DNA of 64,000 nt from Sciurus carolinensis (lineage: Eukaryota; Chordata; Mammalia; Rodentia; Sciuridae), in assembly GCF_902686445.1 (NCBI RefSeq), contig NC_062226.1, forward strand, positions 11,318,001 to 11,382,000. The letters run 5' to 3'. Every line of letters begins with the position of its first letter. The stretch's first letter is position 1. Positions 1-11,572 of the stretch are shown piece after piece. The translations under genes were made by a program, and so were the position numbers. Under the pieces are notes generated by a model. It worked only from the letters and a program-made list of their open reading frames with translations. It did no database searches and had not been told where the DNA came from.

Positions 1-504
1 TCAATGGGTGGGATGATAGAATGAAGCTTCCGTTGAGCTTTATATATGTAGCTGAATGAGTTAGAGAATAACTCAGTGCACTTAGCCAGCTTATGATTTC
101 CAGTTAATCAGGGAGCTACTTTTAATGTAATTTAATGAGCAGGAGAGTGATTGATTATACATAGTTCCTTTTTTGCTAATGTTTCTTAAAGACTGCATTC
201 TGGGAGACTGGCACACTCACAGTTTTATGTAATGCAAATGAAATACAGTACTAAGCAGATATTGCCTTCTGTTAAAGATTAATTGACCTGAGAGGGTAAT
301 ATTGACTCAGGCGAATGCCACAGTCAGTCTTTACCCCAAGGGACAGTAACTCTTGATGATCAGAAAATAGTTAATTAATCTCAGTATTATTACAGATTTT
401 CACTAGAAGTATCTGAAAATCTTGTGGCATGAATATCTTGAGCACATCTTTCCTTAGGAAAAACCTAACAACCACCTTCTAAGTTCAAGACACAGAAAAA
501 AAAA

Positions 505-599
505 TTTTTTTTTTTTTTTTTTTTTGGTGCTGGGGATCGAACCCAGAGCCTTGTGCTTGCAAGGCAAGCACTCTACCGACTGAGCTATCTCCCCAGCCC
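505..599 (-). repeat. ID SINE, minus strand
   Basis: Reverse complement of the squirrel-type ID element: a poly-T run, then ggtgctggggatcgaaccc through gagctatctccccagccc. The short direct repeat cagaaaaa (about 492-499 and 599-606) looks like the target-site duplication of L1-driven retroposition. Confidence 0.9.
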
Positions 600-1199
600 A
601 GAAAAATCTTTTACACACTAGGAGAGGTTGATGAACTTTTCTGTATTATTTTTAAAAAACTTGGACAGCAAGTTTTTGCTTGACAGCATTATTAACAGTC
701 TGTTTTATCCAAGAAATTAATTTCAGTTCCATTACTTTTTATTCCATACCTATTATGTTGTTTTTAAGTCTTGTGTTAAGATGCTTTATAAAGTAGAAGG
801 AGAAAATATCTTCAACTTTCAAAGAACACTAAGGACACACAAGACTATGTAGATGGTATAGGCAATGATACAGACTATATTTTGGATCCCATTGACACTT
901 TGTTAGAAAAGTTGATATGAAAGACTTTATGGAGAGAGGGATACTGTAAATAAAATCTGGAATAGGATTTGAAGAGGCAGAAGAATATTTTATAGTTTAA
1001 TAATCACATCTCTGAAAGCATAAGATTTAACATGTTTACTTTTAAAATTTATATAAGAAGCAAATATTAAGCTTTAGAAATATTTTAGAAGATACAAATA
1101 AAAAGAAATTCTATCAGAGGTAACTACTTTTAAAATTTTTGACACATTAACTTCCAGACTTTCTCTGATTATACATGTAATAGATGTGAATACATTCTG

Positions 1200-1575
1200 T
1201 CTTAGTCTCTTTGGGCTGCTAAGAGAAACCACCTTAGACTGGGCAATTTATAAGTGACAGAAATCTATTTTTCACATTTCCAAAGGCTGGAAGTCTAACA
1301 TCAAGATTCAAGCAGAGTGGGGTTGGGGAGATAGCTCAGTCGGTAGAGTGCTTGCCTTGTAAGCACAAGGCCCTGGGTTCGATCCCCATCACCCCCCCCC
1401 CCCAAAAAAAAAAAAAAAAAAAAAAGAGTCAAGCAGATTCTGTATCTGGTGAGGGCCTATTCCTAACAGATGGCACCTGTTATGTATTCTCACATTGTGG
1501 AAGGGACAAACTTAGGCCTCTTATAAAAGAGTCCCTTCATGAGGGCTCTGCCTTTATGACCTGATTTCCTGCCAC
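1200..1575. repeat. Old interspersed repeat, interrupted by an ID SINE
   Basis: The text from 'cttagtctctttgggctgc' through 'gactgggcaatttataag', 'ctggtgagggcc' and 'cttcatgagggctctgcc' follows a common mammalian repeat consensus that I recognise but cannot name with certainty. The two halves (about 1200-1316 and 1438-1575) are continuous once the inserted ID element is removed, so the ID is younger. Confidence 0.55.
1319..1428 (+). repeat. ID SINE with exact target-site duplication
   Basis: A tRNA-Ala-like head with A-box (atagctcagtcggtagag) and B-box (gggttcgatcccc) is followed by a C run and a long A tail. The direct repeat tcaagcaga at 1308-1316 and 1429-1437 is an exact target-site duplication. 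High match to the consensus and a long pure A tail suggest a young insertion. Confidence 0.93.
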
Positions 1576-1869
1576 ATACTCAATTCCTAGCACACTGTGT
1601 CGGAATCAGAGCATAGCATATGCATAGATATTTGTGCATATAATGCATAAATTGGAAAGTAAATATTTGTAAAAAGTGATAATATTAAATCATTTTAGAA
1701 GACTTGCTTTTAAACATTTTGCTTTTCTAGATTATAAATATGATAGATTAATTAATCAGTGAAAAATGTGTGTGATCTTTGTAATTTCCGATGTTTTCCT
1801 ACCTGAACATATTAGAATAAAGAAGGTCATTGTTTTGACTGATAGTTAAACTTTCATGATTTGTTTTAG

Positions 1870-1962
1870 GTGCTGGGTCTTCAGCTCTGAAGAGGCCATT
1901 TGAAGATGGAGTAGGGGATGATAAAGATCCTAATAAAAAGATGAAACGAAACCTAAGGAAAA
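1870..1962 (+). CDS. STRBP: STRBP coding exon, NLS region (residues ~349-380)
   Basis: The exon lies between an acceptor (ttgttttag) and a donor (gtgtgtaa). It starts with the last two bases of a glycine codon and ends with the first base of an isoleucine codon completed in the next exon. It encodes [18 protein letters not shown] followed by [12 protein letters not shown]. Two basic clusters separated by an acidic stretch resemble a bipartite nuclear localisation signal. It joins the N-terminal DZF-type region, outside the window, to the first dsRNA-binding domain. The paralogue ILF3 is similar here, but downstream exons, especially the short HYSFF end, fix the gene as STRBP. Residue numbers assume the 672-residue human length, which the exon sum reproduces. 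Confidence 0.95.
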
Positions 1963-2043
1963 GTGTGTAAACTCTTTATTCTTATTGATGTGAACTAGAA
2001 TGGATTTATAGTCTCAGACAGAAAAATAAAAAGTGAAGGATTT

Positions 2044-2120
2044 GGGCTAGGGATGCAACTCAGTAATAGTACTTGCTTAGCATGATTGAGTCCCTGATTT
2101 CAATCCCCAGCACTGGAAGA
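2044..2120 (+). repeat. Diverged ID-like SINE
   Basis: The head gggctagggatgcaactcag and the B-box-like tttcaatccccagcac are recognisable. The copy is diverged and lacks a clean A tail. Confidence 0.75.
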
Positions 2121-2150
2121 AACCAAAATTTGATTGATTTGATTAGAGAT

Positions 2151-2235
2151 TTTTTTGGGCGGTGCTGGGGATTGAACCCAGGGCCTTGTGCTTGCGAGGC
2201 GAGAACTCTACCAACTGAGCTTTCTCCCCAGCCCT
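2151..2235 (-). repeat. ID SINE, minus strand, with target-site duplication
   Basis: Reverse-complement ID from ggtgctggggattgaaccc to ctttctccccagccc. The direct repeat tgattagagattttt occurs at about 2140 and again from 2235, an ordinary target-site duplication. Confidence 0.9.
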
Positions 2236-2315
2236 GATTAGAGATTTTTATTGTTGTTGTTTTAAAGGTTATTAACTTCATCTTTCGTACCATTATTTTA
2301 TTTATTTGTTTATTT

Positions 2316-2395
2316 TTATGTGGTACTGAGGATCAAACCCAGTGCCTCACACATACTAGGCAAGCACTGTACCACTGAGCCCCAGTGCCAGCCCT
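2316..2395 (-). repeat. ID SINE, minus strand, diverged
   Basis: Reverse-complement ID: gtggtactgaggatcaaacc, then gtaccactgagccccagtgcc. More diverged than the copy at 2151. Confidence 0.8.
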
Positions 2396-2424
2396 TGATT
2401 AGAGTTTTAAGAATAAGATCTCAA

Positions 2425-2633
2425 GTGGGGTACTTCTCTAGTCCCAGCTACTTGGGAGGCTTAGGCAGAGGATGGCAAGTTCAAGATCAGCTTGGGTGGA
2501 TGACTGAGGCCTTTTTTCAAAAATAAATATTAAAGACATGGCTGGGAATGTATGTGACTCAGTGTTAAAGTGCTTGCAGTATCATGCAAGAATCCCTGGG
2601 CTCAATCCCCAGTACCCCTGAAAAAAGGAAAAC
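2425..2633 (+). repeat. B1+ID composite SINE
   Basis: A B1-like (7SL-derived) first half, 'gtcccagctacttgggagg', is joined through an A-rich linker to an ID-like second half ending gggctcaatccccagtacc. The same composite architecture recurs through the window. Confidence 0.8.
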
Positions 2634-2903
2634 TCTTCACTGAGAAATTGATCATGGAACAATTTTCCCAAGTTTCTAAGCTTCATTACTTAAGACACAT
2701 TAATATAGACAAGTGGAAATTAATGTATATAGTAATGCATGTTAGTTTTACAGTGATGTTAGCATAATAATTCATTTTAGAACTATTTATGAAGTGAAGT
2801 AAATTTGTATGTGTCTTGAAATTCCCATAAAAAACTGGTAGACTTATATACCTTGAAACAAAATGGTTTTGTAGTTAATTTCTCATTTCTTTTTCTTTAA
2901 TAG

Positions 2904-3103
2904 TCCTGGATAGTAAAGCAATAGACCTTATGAATGCACTAATGAGGCTAAATCAGATCAGGCCTGGGCTTCAGTATAAGCTCTTGTCTCAGTCTGGTCC
3001 TGTCCATGCCCCAGTCTTCACAATGTCTGTAGATGTGGATGGCACAACATACGAAGCCTCAGGACCATCCAAGAAAACAGCAAAACTTCACGTAGCAGTG
3101 AAG
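2904..3103 (+). CDS. STRBP: STRBP coding exon, first dsRNA-binding domain (residues ~381-446)
   Basis: The acceptor tttaatag and the donor gtactg bound a 200-bp exon that completes the split isoleucine codon and ends in phase 0. It encodes most of the first double-stranded-RNA-binding domain, roughly residues 387-453. Helix 1 ([18 protein letters not shown]), the beta strands ([16 protein letters not shown]) and the basic start of helix 2 ([14 protein letters not shown]) are all present. The KKxAK motif that contacts the RNA phosphate backbone is intact. STRBP binds dsRNA in spermatids and brain and is associated with microtubules and the perinuclear manchette; that is family knowledge, not visible here. 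Confidence 0.97.
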
Positions 3104-3332
3104 GTACTGTACTTCTTTTCCTCAACAATGCTTTGTTATTTTATGTTCCAAATAAAGTACTTATTTTCCTGGAGTAAATTAATAGTATCTTTCACATTTT
3201 CATACCAATAACAAAAACTTCAGTTACTTTGGATCATAAAATTTTTCTTTTTTTTGTGTGTGTGAAATGGTATACATTGATTATATGAAGTATAGAAAAT
3301 ACAGAAAAAAGTAAATAAAAATTTGTCAGTTT

Positions 3333-3462
3333 TGGGGCTGCATTTGTGGCACAGTAGTAGAGTGCTTGTGTAGCACTTGTGAGGCACTGGGCTTGAACCT
3401 CGGCATCACATATAAATAAGTAAATAAGGTATTGTGTCCATCTACAACTAAAAATATATTAT
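3333..3462 (+). repeat. ID SINE subtype with extra 3' module
   Basis: An ID-like head and B box are followed not by a plain A tail but by an AAATA-rich stretch and 'ggtattgtgtccatctac'. A second copy with the same 3' module lies at 58929-59058. Confidence 0.75.
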
Positions 3463-3786
3463 TTTTGAGGCATAGGTGAGTATTTTTATATATTGGTTTA
3501 TTTCCAGTTCTTATTTTGTTTATTTGTTTTTTCAAGTTGGGCTCACAGAATTTAAATAATTATATATGTAATATTTTTTAAATTTATTTTTATTGTAAAC
3601 AAATGGGATACATGTTGTTTCTGTTTGTACATGGAGTAACAGCATACCATTTGCATAATCATACATTTACATAGGGTAATGATGTTTGATTCATTCTGTT
3701 ATTTTCCCCCCACCCCTCCCACCCTTCTTTTCCCTCTATACAGTCCCTCCTTTCTCCATTCTTGCCCCCCCTCCCATTATGTGTCA

Positions 3787-6700
3787 TCATCCGCTTATCA
3801 GCGAGATCATTTGTCCTTTGGTTTTTTGAGATTGGCTTATCTCACTTAGCATGGTATTCCCCAATTTAATACATTTGCCTGCAAATGCCATAATTTTATT
3901 ATTCTTTATAGCTGAGTAATATTCCATTGTATATATATACACCACAGTTTCTTTATCCATTCATCAATTGAAGGACATCTAGGTTGGTTCCACAGTCTGG
4001 CTATTGTGAGTTGAGCAGCTATGAACATTGATGTGACTGTATCTCTGTAGTATGCTGATTTTAAGTCCTTTGGGTATAGGCCGAGGAGTGGGATAGCTGG
4101 GTCAAATGGTGGTTCCCTTCCAAGTTTTCTAAGAAATCTCCACACTGCTTTCCAGAGTGGCTGCACTAATTTGCATCCCCACCAGCAATGTATGAGTGTA
4201 CCTTTTTCCCCACATCCTCGCCAACACCTGTTGTTGCTTGTATTCTTGATAATTGCCATTCTAATTGGGGTGAGATGGAATCTTAGGGTAGTTTTGATTT
4301 GCATTTCTCTTATTACTAAAGATGGTGAACATTTTTTCATATATCTGTTGATTGCTTGTAGATCTTCTGTGAAGCGTCTGTTCATATCCTTAGCCCATTT
4401 GTTGATAGGGTTATTTGTATTCTTGGTGTAGAGTGTTTTGAGTTCTTTATATATTCTGGAAATTAGTGCTCTATCTGAAATATGAGTGGCAAAGATTTTC
4501 TCCCACTCTGTAGGCTGTCTCTTCACATTGCTGATAGTTTTCTTTGCTGAGAGAAAGCTATTTATTTTGAATCTATCCCAGTTATTGATTCTTGCTTTTA
4601 TTTCTTGTGCTATGGGAGTCCTGTTAAGAAAGTCTAATCCTAAGCCAACATGTTGAAGATTTGGACCTACTTTTTCTTCTATAAGATGCAGGGTCTCTGG
4701 TCTGATTTCAAGGTCCTTGATCCATTGTGAGTTGATTTTTGTGCAGGATGAGAGATAGGGGTTCAGATTCATTCTGCTGCATATGGATTTCCAGTTTTCC
4801 CAGCACCATTTGTTGAAGAGGCTATCTTTTCTCCATTGCATATTTTTGGCACCTTTGTCTGAGAAAATTGTATTTATTTGGGTTTGTGTCCATGTCCTCT
4901 ATTCTGTACCATTGATCTTCCTGTCTATTTTGGTGCCAATACCATGCCATTTTTGTTACTATTGCTTTGTAGTATAGTTGAAGTTCTGGTATTTTGATAC
5001 CTCCTGTTTGATTTCTTCCTGCTAAGGATTGCTTTAGCTATTCTGGGTTTCTTATTCTTCCAGGTGAATTTCATGATTGCTTGCTCTATTTCTGTAAAAA
5101 TCATTGGGATTTTAATTGGAATTGCATTGAATCTGTATAGCACTTTTGGTAGTATGGCCATTTTGACAATATTAATTCTGCCTATCCAAGAACATGGGAG
5201 ATCTTTCCATCTTCTAAGGTCTTCCTTAATTTCTTTCTTCAGTGTTTTGAAGTTTTCATTGTAGAGATCTTTTACCTCTTTGGTTAGATTTATTCCCAAG
5301 TATTTTATTTTTTTGAGGCCATTGCAAATGGGGTTGTTTTCCTCATTTCCCTTTCAGCTGTTTCGTCACTTGCGTATAAAAATGCTTTAGATTTATACGT
5401 GTTGATTTTATCGCCTGCTATTTTGCTGAATTCATTGATGAGATCTGGAAGTTTTCTGGAGGAGGTTTTTGGATTCTCTAAATATAGAATCATGTCATCA
5501 GCAAATAGTGACAGCTTAAGTTCCTCTTTTCCTATTCGTATCTGTTTAATTTCTTTGGTCTGCCTAATTGCTCTGGCTAGAGTTTCGAGGACAATGTTGA
5601 ATAGAAGTGGTGAAAGAGGACATCCCTGTCTTGTTCCCATTTTTAAAGGGAATGGTTTCAGTTTTTCTCCATTAAGAATGATGTCGGCCATGGGCTTAGC
5701 ATAAATAGCCTTTACAATGTTCAGGTATGTTCCTACTGTCCCTACTTTTTCTAGTGTTTTGAGTATGAAGGGGTGTTATATTTTGTCGAATGCTTTTTCT
5801 GCGTCAATTGAAATAACCATATGATTCTTATCCTTAAGTCTATTGACATGATGGATTACGTTTATTGATTTACGGATGTTAAACCATCCTTGCATACCAG
5901 GGATGAACCCCACTTGATCGTGGTGCACGATTTTCTTAATATGTTTTTGGATACGGTTTGCCAATATTTTCTTAAGGATCTTTGCATCTATATTCATCAA
6001 GGATATTGATCTAAAATTTTCTTTCCTTGATGTGTCTTTGCCTGGTTTGGGTATGAGGGTGATATCAGCTTCATAGAATGAGTTTGGTAGGGTACCCTCC
6101 TTTTCTATTTCCTGGAATACTTTGAGAAGTATTGGAATGAGTTCTTCTTTGAAGGTCTTGTAGAACTCGGCTGAGAAGCCGTCTGGTCCTGGGCTTTTCT
6201 TGGATGGTAGGTTTTTAATGGCTTCTTCTATTTCATTGCTTGATATTGATCTGTTTAAATTGTGTATGTTCTGGTTCAGTTTGGGAGGAGCATATGTCTC
6301 TAGAAATTTGTCAATGTCTTCAGTAGTTTCTATTTTGTTGGAATACAGATTTTCAAAGTAGCTTCTCGTTATGTTCTATATGTCAGTGGTGTCTGTCATG
6401 ATATTTCCTTTTTCAACACGAATTTTAGTAATTTGAGTTTTCTCTTTCCTTCTCTTTGTTAGTGTGGCTAAGGGTTTGTCTATTTTGTTTACTTTCTCAA
6501 AGAACCAAATTTTGTTTTGTCAATTTTTTGAATTGTTTCTTTTGTTTCAATTTCATTGGTTTCAGCTCTGATTTTAATTATTTCCTACTTTTGTTGTCAT
6601 CCTGTTCTTCTTTTTCCAGGGCTTTGAGCTGTAACGTTAGGTCATTTAGTTGTTGACTTTTCATTCTTTTCTGGAATGTGCTCCATATAATGAATTTTCC

Positions 6701-7584
6701 TCTTAGTACCACTATCATAGTGTCCCAGAGATTTTGATATGTTGTATCGTCATTCTCATCGACCTCTAAGAATTTTTTTATCTCCTCCCTGATAATTTTT
6801 GTTATCCATGTTTCATTCAATAGCATATTATTTAGTCTCCAGGTGTTAGAGTAATTTCTGTTTTTTATTTTGTCATTGATTTCTGCTCTCAGTCCATTAT
6901 GATCTGATAGAACACAAGGCAGTATCTCTATTTTTTTGCATTTCCTAAGGGCTGCTTTGTGGCATAACATATGGTCTGTTTTTGAGAAGGTTCCATGTGC
7001 TGCTGAGAAGAAAATGAATCTGCTCGTTGATGGATGGAATATTCTATATATGTCTATCAAGTCTAGGTTATTGATTGTGTTATTGAGTTCTATGGTTTCT
7101 TTGGTTGGTTTTTGGAAGATCTATCTAGTGGTAACAACGGTGCGTTAAAGTCACCCAGAATTATTGTGTTGTGGTCTATGTGACACCTGAAATTGAGAAG
7201 GATTTGTTTGATGTACAGGGATGCACCATTGTTTGGGGCATAAATATTTACTATCATTATGTCTTCCTGATTTATGGTTCCCTTAAGCAGTATGAAATAT
7301 CCTTCTTTATCCCTTCTGACTAACTTTGGCTTGAAGTCCACTTTATCTGATATAAGGATGGAAACCCCCGCTTTTTTACTGAGTCCATGTGCGTGGTAGG
7401 TTTTTTCCCATCCTTTCACCTTTAGTCTGTGGATGTCTTTTTCTATGAGATGAGTCTGTTGCAGGCAGCATATTGTTGGGTCTTTCGTTTTAATCCATTC
7501 TGCCAGTCTATGTCTTTTGATTGATGAGTTTAGGCCATTAACGTTCAGGGTTATTATTGAGATATGATTTGTATTCCCAGTCAT
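3787..7584 (-). pseudogene. L1 ORF2 (endonuclease/reverse transcriptase), broken
   Basis: The translation starts MTGNTNHISIITLNVNGLN, the usual L1 ORF2 start, and enters the endonuclease domain (NIYAPN; IILGDFNAPL at 7090-7584). Reverse-transcriptase blocks follow, including the FADD-box motif [11 protein letters not shown] (5305-5691) with [12 protein letters not shown] before it, and a late segment WWGCKLVQPLWKAVW (3906-4841). Reading is split into at least six open segments by stops and frame changes, so no functional protein is possible. The span of about 3.8 kb fits the usual length of ORF2 (about 1270 codons). Insertion opposite to STRBP transcription is common for intronic L1s. Confidence 0.93.
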
Positions 7585-7639
7585 TTGGCTTATTTCTGTT
7601 TCTTAAGTTGGCTTGGTTTCTCCTTTGAGTGGTTTTCCT

Positions 7640-8661
7640 CTAAGGTAGTTCCTCCCTTTGCTGACCTACATTGTTGTTTTTCATTTCCTCCTCATGGAAT
7701 ATTTTGTTGAGAACATTCTGTAGTGCAGGCTTTCTATTTGTAAATTCTTTTAACTTTTGTTTATCATGGAAGGATTTTATTTCATCTTCAAATCTGAAGG
7801 TTAGTTTTGCTGGGTATAGGATTCTTAGTTGGCAACCATGTTCTTTCAGAGCTTGAAATATGTTGTTCCAGGCCCTTCTTAGCTTTTAGAGTCTGGGTTG
7901 AGACGTCGGCTGCTATCCATATTGGTCTCCCCCAATATGTAATCTGATGCTTTTCTCTCCTGGCCTTCAAAATCCTATCTTTATTTTGAATGTTAGGCAT
8001 TTTCATTATAATGTGTCTTGGTGTGGACCTGTTGTGATTTTGTGCATTTGGTGTTCTGTAAGCCTCTTGTATTTGATTTTCCATTTCATTCTTCAGGTTT
8101 GGGAAATCTTCTGATACTATTTCATTGAATAGGTTGTTCATTCCTTTGGTTTGTATCTCTGTGCCTTCCTCAATCCCAATAATTCTTAAATTTGGTCTTT
8201 TCATGTTGTCCCATAGTTCTTGGAGATTCTGTTAATGATTTCTTACCATCTTCTCTGTTTGGGCAACTTTATTTTCAAGATTAAAGATTTTATCTTCATT
8301 GTCTGAGGTTCTGACTTCCAAGTGGTCGAGTCTTTTGGTGATGCTTTCCATTGAGTTTTTTATTTGGTTTATTGTTTTCTTCATTTCAAGGATTTCCGTT
8401 TGGTTTCTTTTGAGAATCTCTTATATATTTGTTGAAATGATCTTTTGCTTCCTGCACTTGCTCTTTCAGCTTATTGGTATTATCATTAATTGCCTGCATT
8501 TGCTCTCTTATCTCATCCTTTGCTTCGTGAATCATCTTAATCATGTATAATCTGAAGTCCTTTTCTGACATTTCTTCTAACGTACTATGATTGGATTCTA
8601 TTAATATAGAATCTAGATTTGTCTGGATCACTTTCTTCCCTTGTTTTTTCATGTTGTTCAT
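7640..8661 (-). pseudogene. L1 ORF1 (RNA-binding trimer protein), broken
   Basis: Two open stretches remain. 8386-8661 starts MNNMKKQGKK and gives a coiled-coil-like region rich in K, E and Q (EAKDEIREQMQAINDNTNK). 7788-8204 contains RPNLRIIGIEEG and RHIIMKMPN, typical of the RRM-like and C-terminal domains. Reading resumes in another frame to a stop near 7640. The length of about 340 codons matches normal ORF1, but stops and frameshifts between the parts make it a pseudogene. Confidence 0.88.
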
Positions 8662-9383
8662 GTATCTTCCCCTCTAGCAGTGCAGATCTGGGGTATTACA
8701 GATTTCCCCCTATAGGCTTATAGTGGCCCTATAGGTTTCCTAAACCCTTTCTTTAAGGGGAGATCAATATTAGCAGTGCCCAATTCAGACACTGTGCAAT
8801 CCTAGACCAAATAGCCCCTATGAGGACAATAACAAAATTGTCATAATAAACAGAATGAGTTCAAATATTATCTTTGGTAAAATAAACAGGTTTGCAGTAA
8901 GGTCTGCAGTTTCAAATGGAGGACAAAGAGGATGCAGAGGGATGTAGAATGTGGCTGTTAATGGGATAAGAAAAGAATATACAGAAGTTCTAGAAAATAG
9001 AAAGGGTGAGAGTATAATCAAAAGAAATTGGATATTAGCATGCAAAAAAGGGAGAAAGAGACTCTGAGGGAACAGGTAAACAAAAGGAAAAGAGAGCAAG
9101 AAAAGTAAAGAATTGAAAACTTAAATTTTTTCAATAAGGAGAAAAAAGAAAATCTACGGTATAACAGTCATATAGTAATGAAACCTCCCAGTGTTCAGTA
9201 GCCTGATGCATGAGAGGTACCTGACAATGAGCTTCAAGCCTCCAGCAGGCGTCTCAGGATGGGTTTTGCCCCACCTAAAGATCGGAACTAAGGCTTCCAG
9301 CATTATCCAAGGTGGCCACTCTGGCTTCGAAATGTGTTGGCAAATGGGGAGCTGCAGCTCAGGGGTGGACATGGTCAGCTGGA

Positions 9384-9610
9384 GGTCCTGGAGGTGGGAT
9401 GCAGTTGGTCAGGCAGGGGTCCTGGAGGTCCAGTGTGTTTGGTGGTGTTGTGGGATCCTGGAGGCCGGGTGCAGTCAGTTGGTCTGGGGGTCCTGGCGGC
9501 AGGGAGCAGTCAGTCGATGTGAGGGCCCCAGAGGCAGGGAGTGATCGGTCAGGCTGAGGTATCCTGGAGATGGGGCTCAGTCAGTCCGGCCAGGGGTCCT
9601 ACGGGGCCTG
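9384..9610. repeat. 35-bp-period minisatellite in L1 5'UTR
   Basis: Units starting at cctgga or close variants recur at 9387, 9421, 9457, 9492, about 9528, 9563 and 9598, a period of 34-36 bp. The shared core is 'ggtcctggaggt...gcagtcagt...ggtcaggc'. Units have diverged from one another. Confidence 0.85.
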
Positions 9611-10021
9611 GCTGCTGTCTCAAAATGGCGGTAGCCACATGTAATCAAACCTGCAGGTACTATAACAATGAACTTCCAGGCAACAGCAGGCAACTGGTGC
9701 TCCACTGGCGGTCAGCGATCAGTTTGCTGACTGTTGGCTGACGATCGGGAGGCGAATCTCGTGCATTGGGTGATGGATAGGTGTAAGGCAGGAGATGGAC
9801 AGGTGAGAGGCAGGCAAATGGCGGATGATAGACGCCTGACAGTGAGCAATCTGCAGTCAAAAAAGGCGTCAATATGCTGGCAGACTGCAGGTGATCACAG
9901 CAGACAAATGGGGTAAACAGCAGGGGATCTATAAGCAGCAAAAACTGCCTCACCAAGAAACAGATATCCTCTGCTTGAAACCGGAGTTATGGAGTGACAA
10001 GGAATGTAGCCTCCCTCTAGT

Positions 10022-10033
10022 CCGCCATCTTGG
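10022..10033 (-). promoter_or_regulatory. YY1-like site at L1 5' end
   Basis: ccgccatcttgg on the + strand is CCAAGATGGCGG on the L1 sense strand. It sits at the 5' edge of the element, where human L1 carries the YY1 site that fixes the transcription start. Confidence 0.75.
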
Positions 10034-11572
10034 ATCTCAAGAATATGGTTTTTTACCTAGTCACTTTGTTTACGTAAATTTTCTGGTGATTTTTTGAGCT
10101 CAGTTAATGTGTTTATTAGTTTTAAACCTGATAGACACTTACTTTTCTTTGGTATATTCTCTTTTGACTTTAATACTGATTCCAAACAAATTTTGATTCC
10201 ATCAGAAAAGTTGAGCTGAACCGTTGTGGAAGTGGCAAAAATAAATTCTACTTAGTAACTATTGCAATGGGGAAAGGGACCTTAGCATAGAACTCAGTTC
10301 AAGTTTGAGGATAGTAGACAAGTGGAGGTTTGTTAGCCAAGGACAAGGGAGGGATCCATGAATGGAAAATTACTAAGAAGCAGCATCAGGGGTAAAGGAG
10401 GATTTTTGGCTGAATAAACTTTAACAGGATTCTTGCTGAAGTCCGGCCAGGATAATCAGATATCACTTGGGTGGGACTGAGGTAATTTTTAACAGATATT
10501 GAAGGTGGGGAATTCTGGCAAAACCAACTTGGCAGGATCTTGCTGTGGCTTTGTTCTTAAGGACAAGGACTGAGGATGGGGCTGAGTTAAAAAAGTGGCT
10601 CACAGGATCCTGTGTAGATTTTGGTCAAGTAGAGTTTTTGTCAGTTCCTGAGATCTGAAAGCTTTTAACTTTTTCAACTTCTGTAGCATATATACTAGTA
10701 AATACTCTTAAAATGTGTGTTCATAGAAAAATGACTTAATTTGAAATTTTAAAATAATTATTGAATATCTATTTGCATTGAAAATGGATTCATATTTCTG
10801 AAAGATAATATATAAACTTTGTAACTGTATTGAAATATGTTGCTATAATAAGTAAGTAAAGGTCTGATAACGTGAGAAGGGTGGAGAGAAGTGTTAAATA
10901 CTTTACATTAGACTGTTTTAGTTGTCTGTTAAGTTGGGAAACATTGTCAGGAATTTTTGTTGGTATAAACAAATCAGATTTGTGATGCATGGTTTTTGAC
11001 TTGCAGTCTGCAATACTAGTGTTAATTTTGGGCTGCAAGCTCTTTGAGTTGAGATTTCTCAGGAAGAGCATATTTTCAGGATTCAGACAGTAAAGAAGGT
11101 ATTTTCTTTATAAAATATTGTGAACATATAACCAAATGATGTTAGTGTACTTAGTGTTAAGTGCTACCTGAGTACTTTTAGAACTCAAGATGTTAAAAAA
11201 GGGTTCTTGACTACTCCCAAATAAATACATGGAATTTATGATTAGAATCTCAGGGTCTTCATATAATTGGATGAATTAATTTCAAGTTATCTTGGTACAT
11301 AGTTCTACTTACACCTTTTTGTTTGTTTTTTGTTTAGAGTAACAACACTTTTATTTATACTGGCCAAATACTTTACACATGATGCCAGTTTCTGTGAAAT
11401 CTGGTTTCTCATTCTTATGACCATAATTTTTTTTGAGACATTACTAAGTATCGTTGGTACAATAAAGAAATATGACAGTACTTTATACTCCAACTTGAAA
11501 CAGTTACAAGCTGAAACAAATACAGGGATCTTGAGGAATCTTTTCCTACATTTTTTTGATATAAAGCTTTAA

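Larger units (their letters stand above)
1..1869 (+). other. STRBP: STRBP intron (3' part)
   Basis: Intronic sequence ending in the acceptor ...ttgttttag just before the first exon in the window. It holds a minus-strand ID SINE (505-599), an unclassified old interspersed repeat (about 1200-1575) split by a plus-strand ID SINE (1319-1428), and otherwise AT-rich unique sequence. No coding exon was recognised in it. Confidence 0.85.
1963..2903 (+). other. STRBP: STRBP short intron packed with SINEs
   Basis: A 941-bp intron from donor gtgtgt to acceptor tttaatag. Four SINE copies (2044-2120, 2140-2249 including duplications, 2316-2395, 2425-2633) fill well over half of it. Confidence 0.9.
3570..10040 (-). 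mobile_element. Near-full-length LINE-1, minus strand, decayed
   Basis: All L1 parts are present in order on the minus strand. There is a GC-rich 5'UTR (about 8662-10040) beginning at a YY1-like box, an ORF1 region (about 7640-8661), a 55-base spacer, an ORF2 region (about 3787-7584), and a 3'UTR ending in an A-rich tail (T-rich on the + strand near 3570-3590). Stops and frameshifts break both ORFs, so the copy cannot be autonomous. No clear target-site duplication was found. It is the reference copy for the fragments at 16.45, 39.25 and 57.3 kb. Confidence 0.93.
8662..10040 (-). promoter_or_regulatory. L1 5'UTR / internal promoter remnant
   Basis: The region between the ORF1 start and the element's 5' end is far richer in G and C than the surrounding intron. 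It contains a 35-bp-period minisatellite (9384-9610) and ends in a YY1-like box. By analogy with other L1s it is the former internal promoter; activity is not shown. Confidence 0.75.

Noticed and set aside
9191..9557. Overlapping plus-strand open frames of up to 117 codons
   Set aside because: They lie in the GC-rich minisatellite of the L1 5'UTR, antisense to the element. Several frames are open at once because of repeat composition.
3570..10040. Possibly active L1
   Set aside because: ORF1 and ORF2 are broken into many open segments by stops and frame changes, so it cannot be autonomous.
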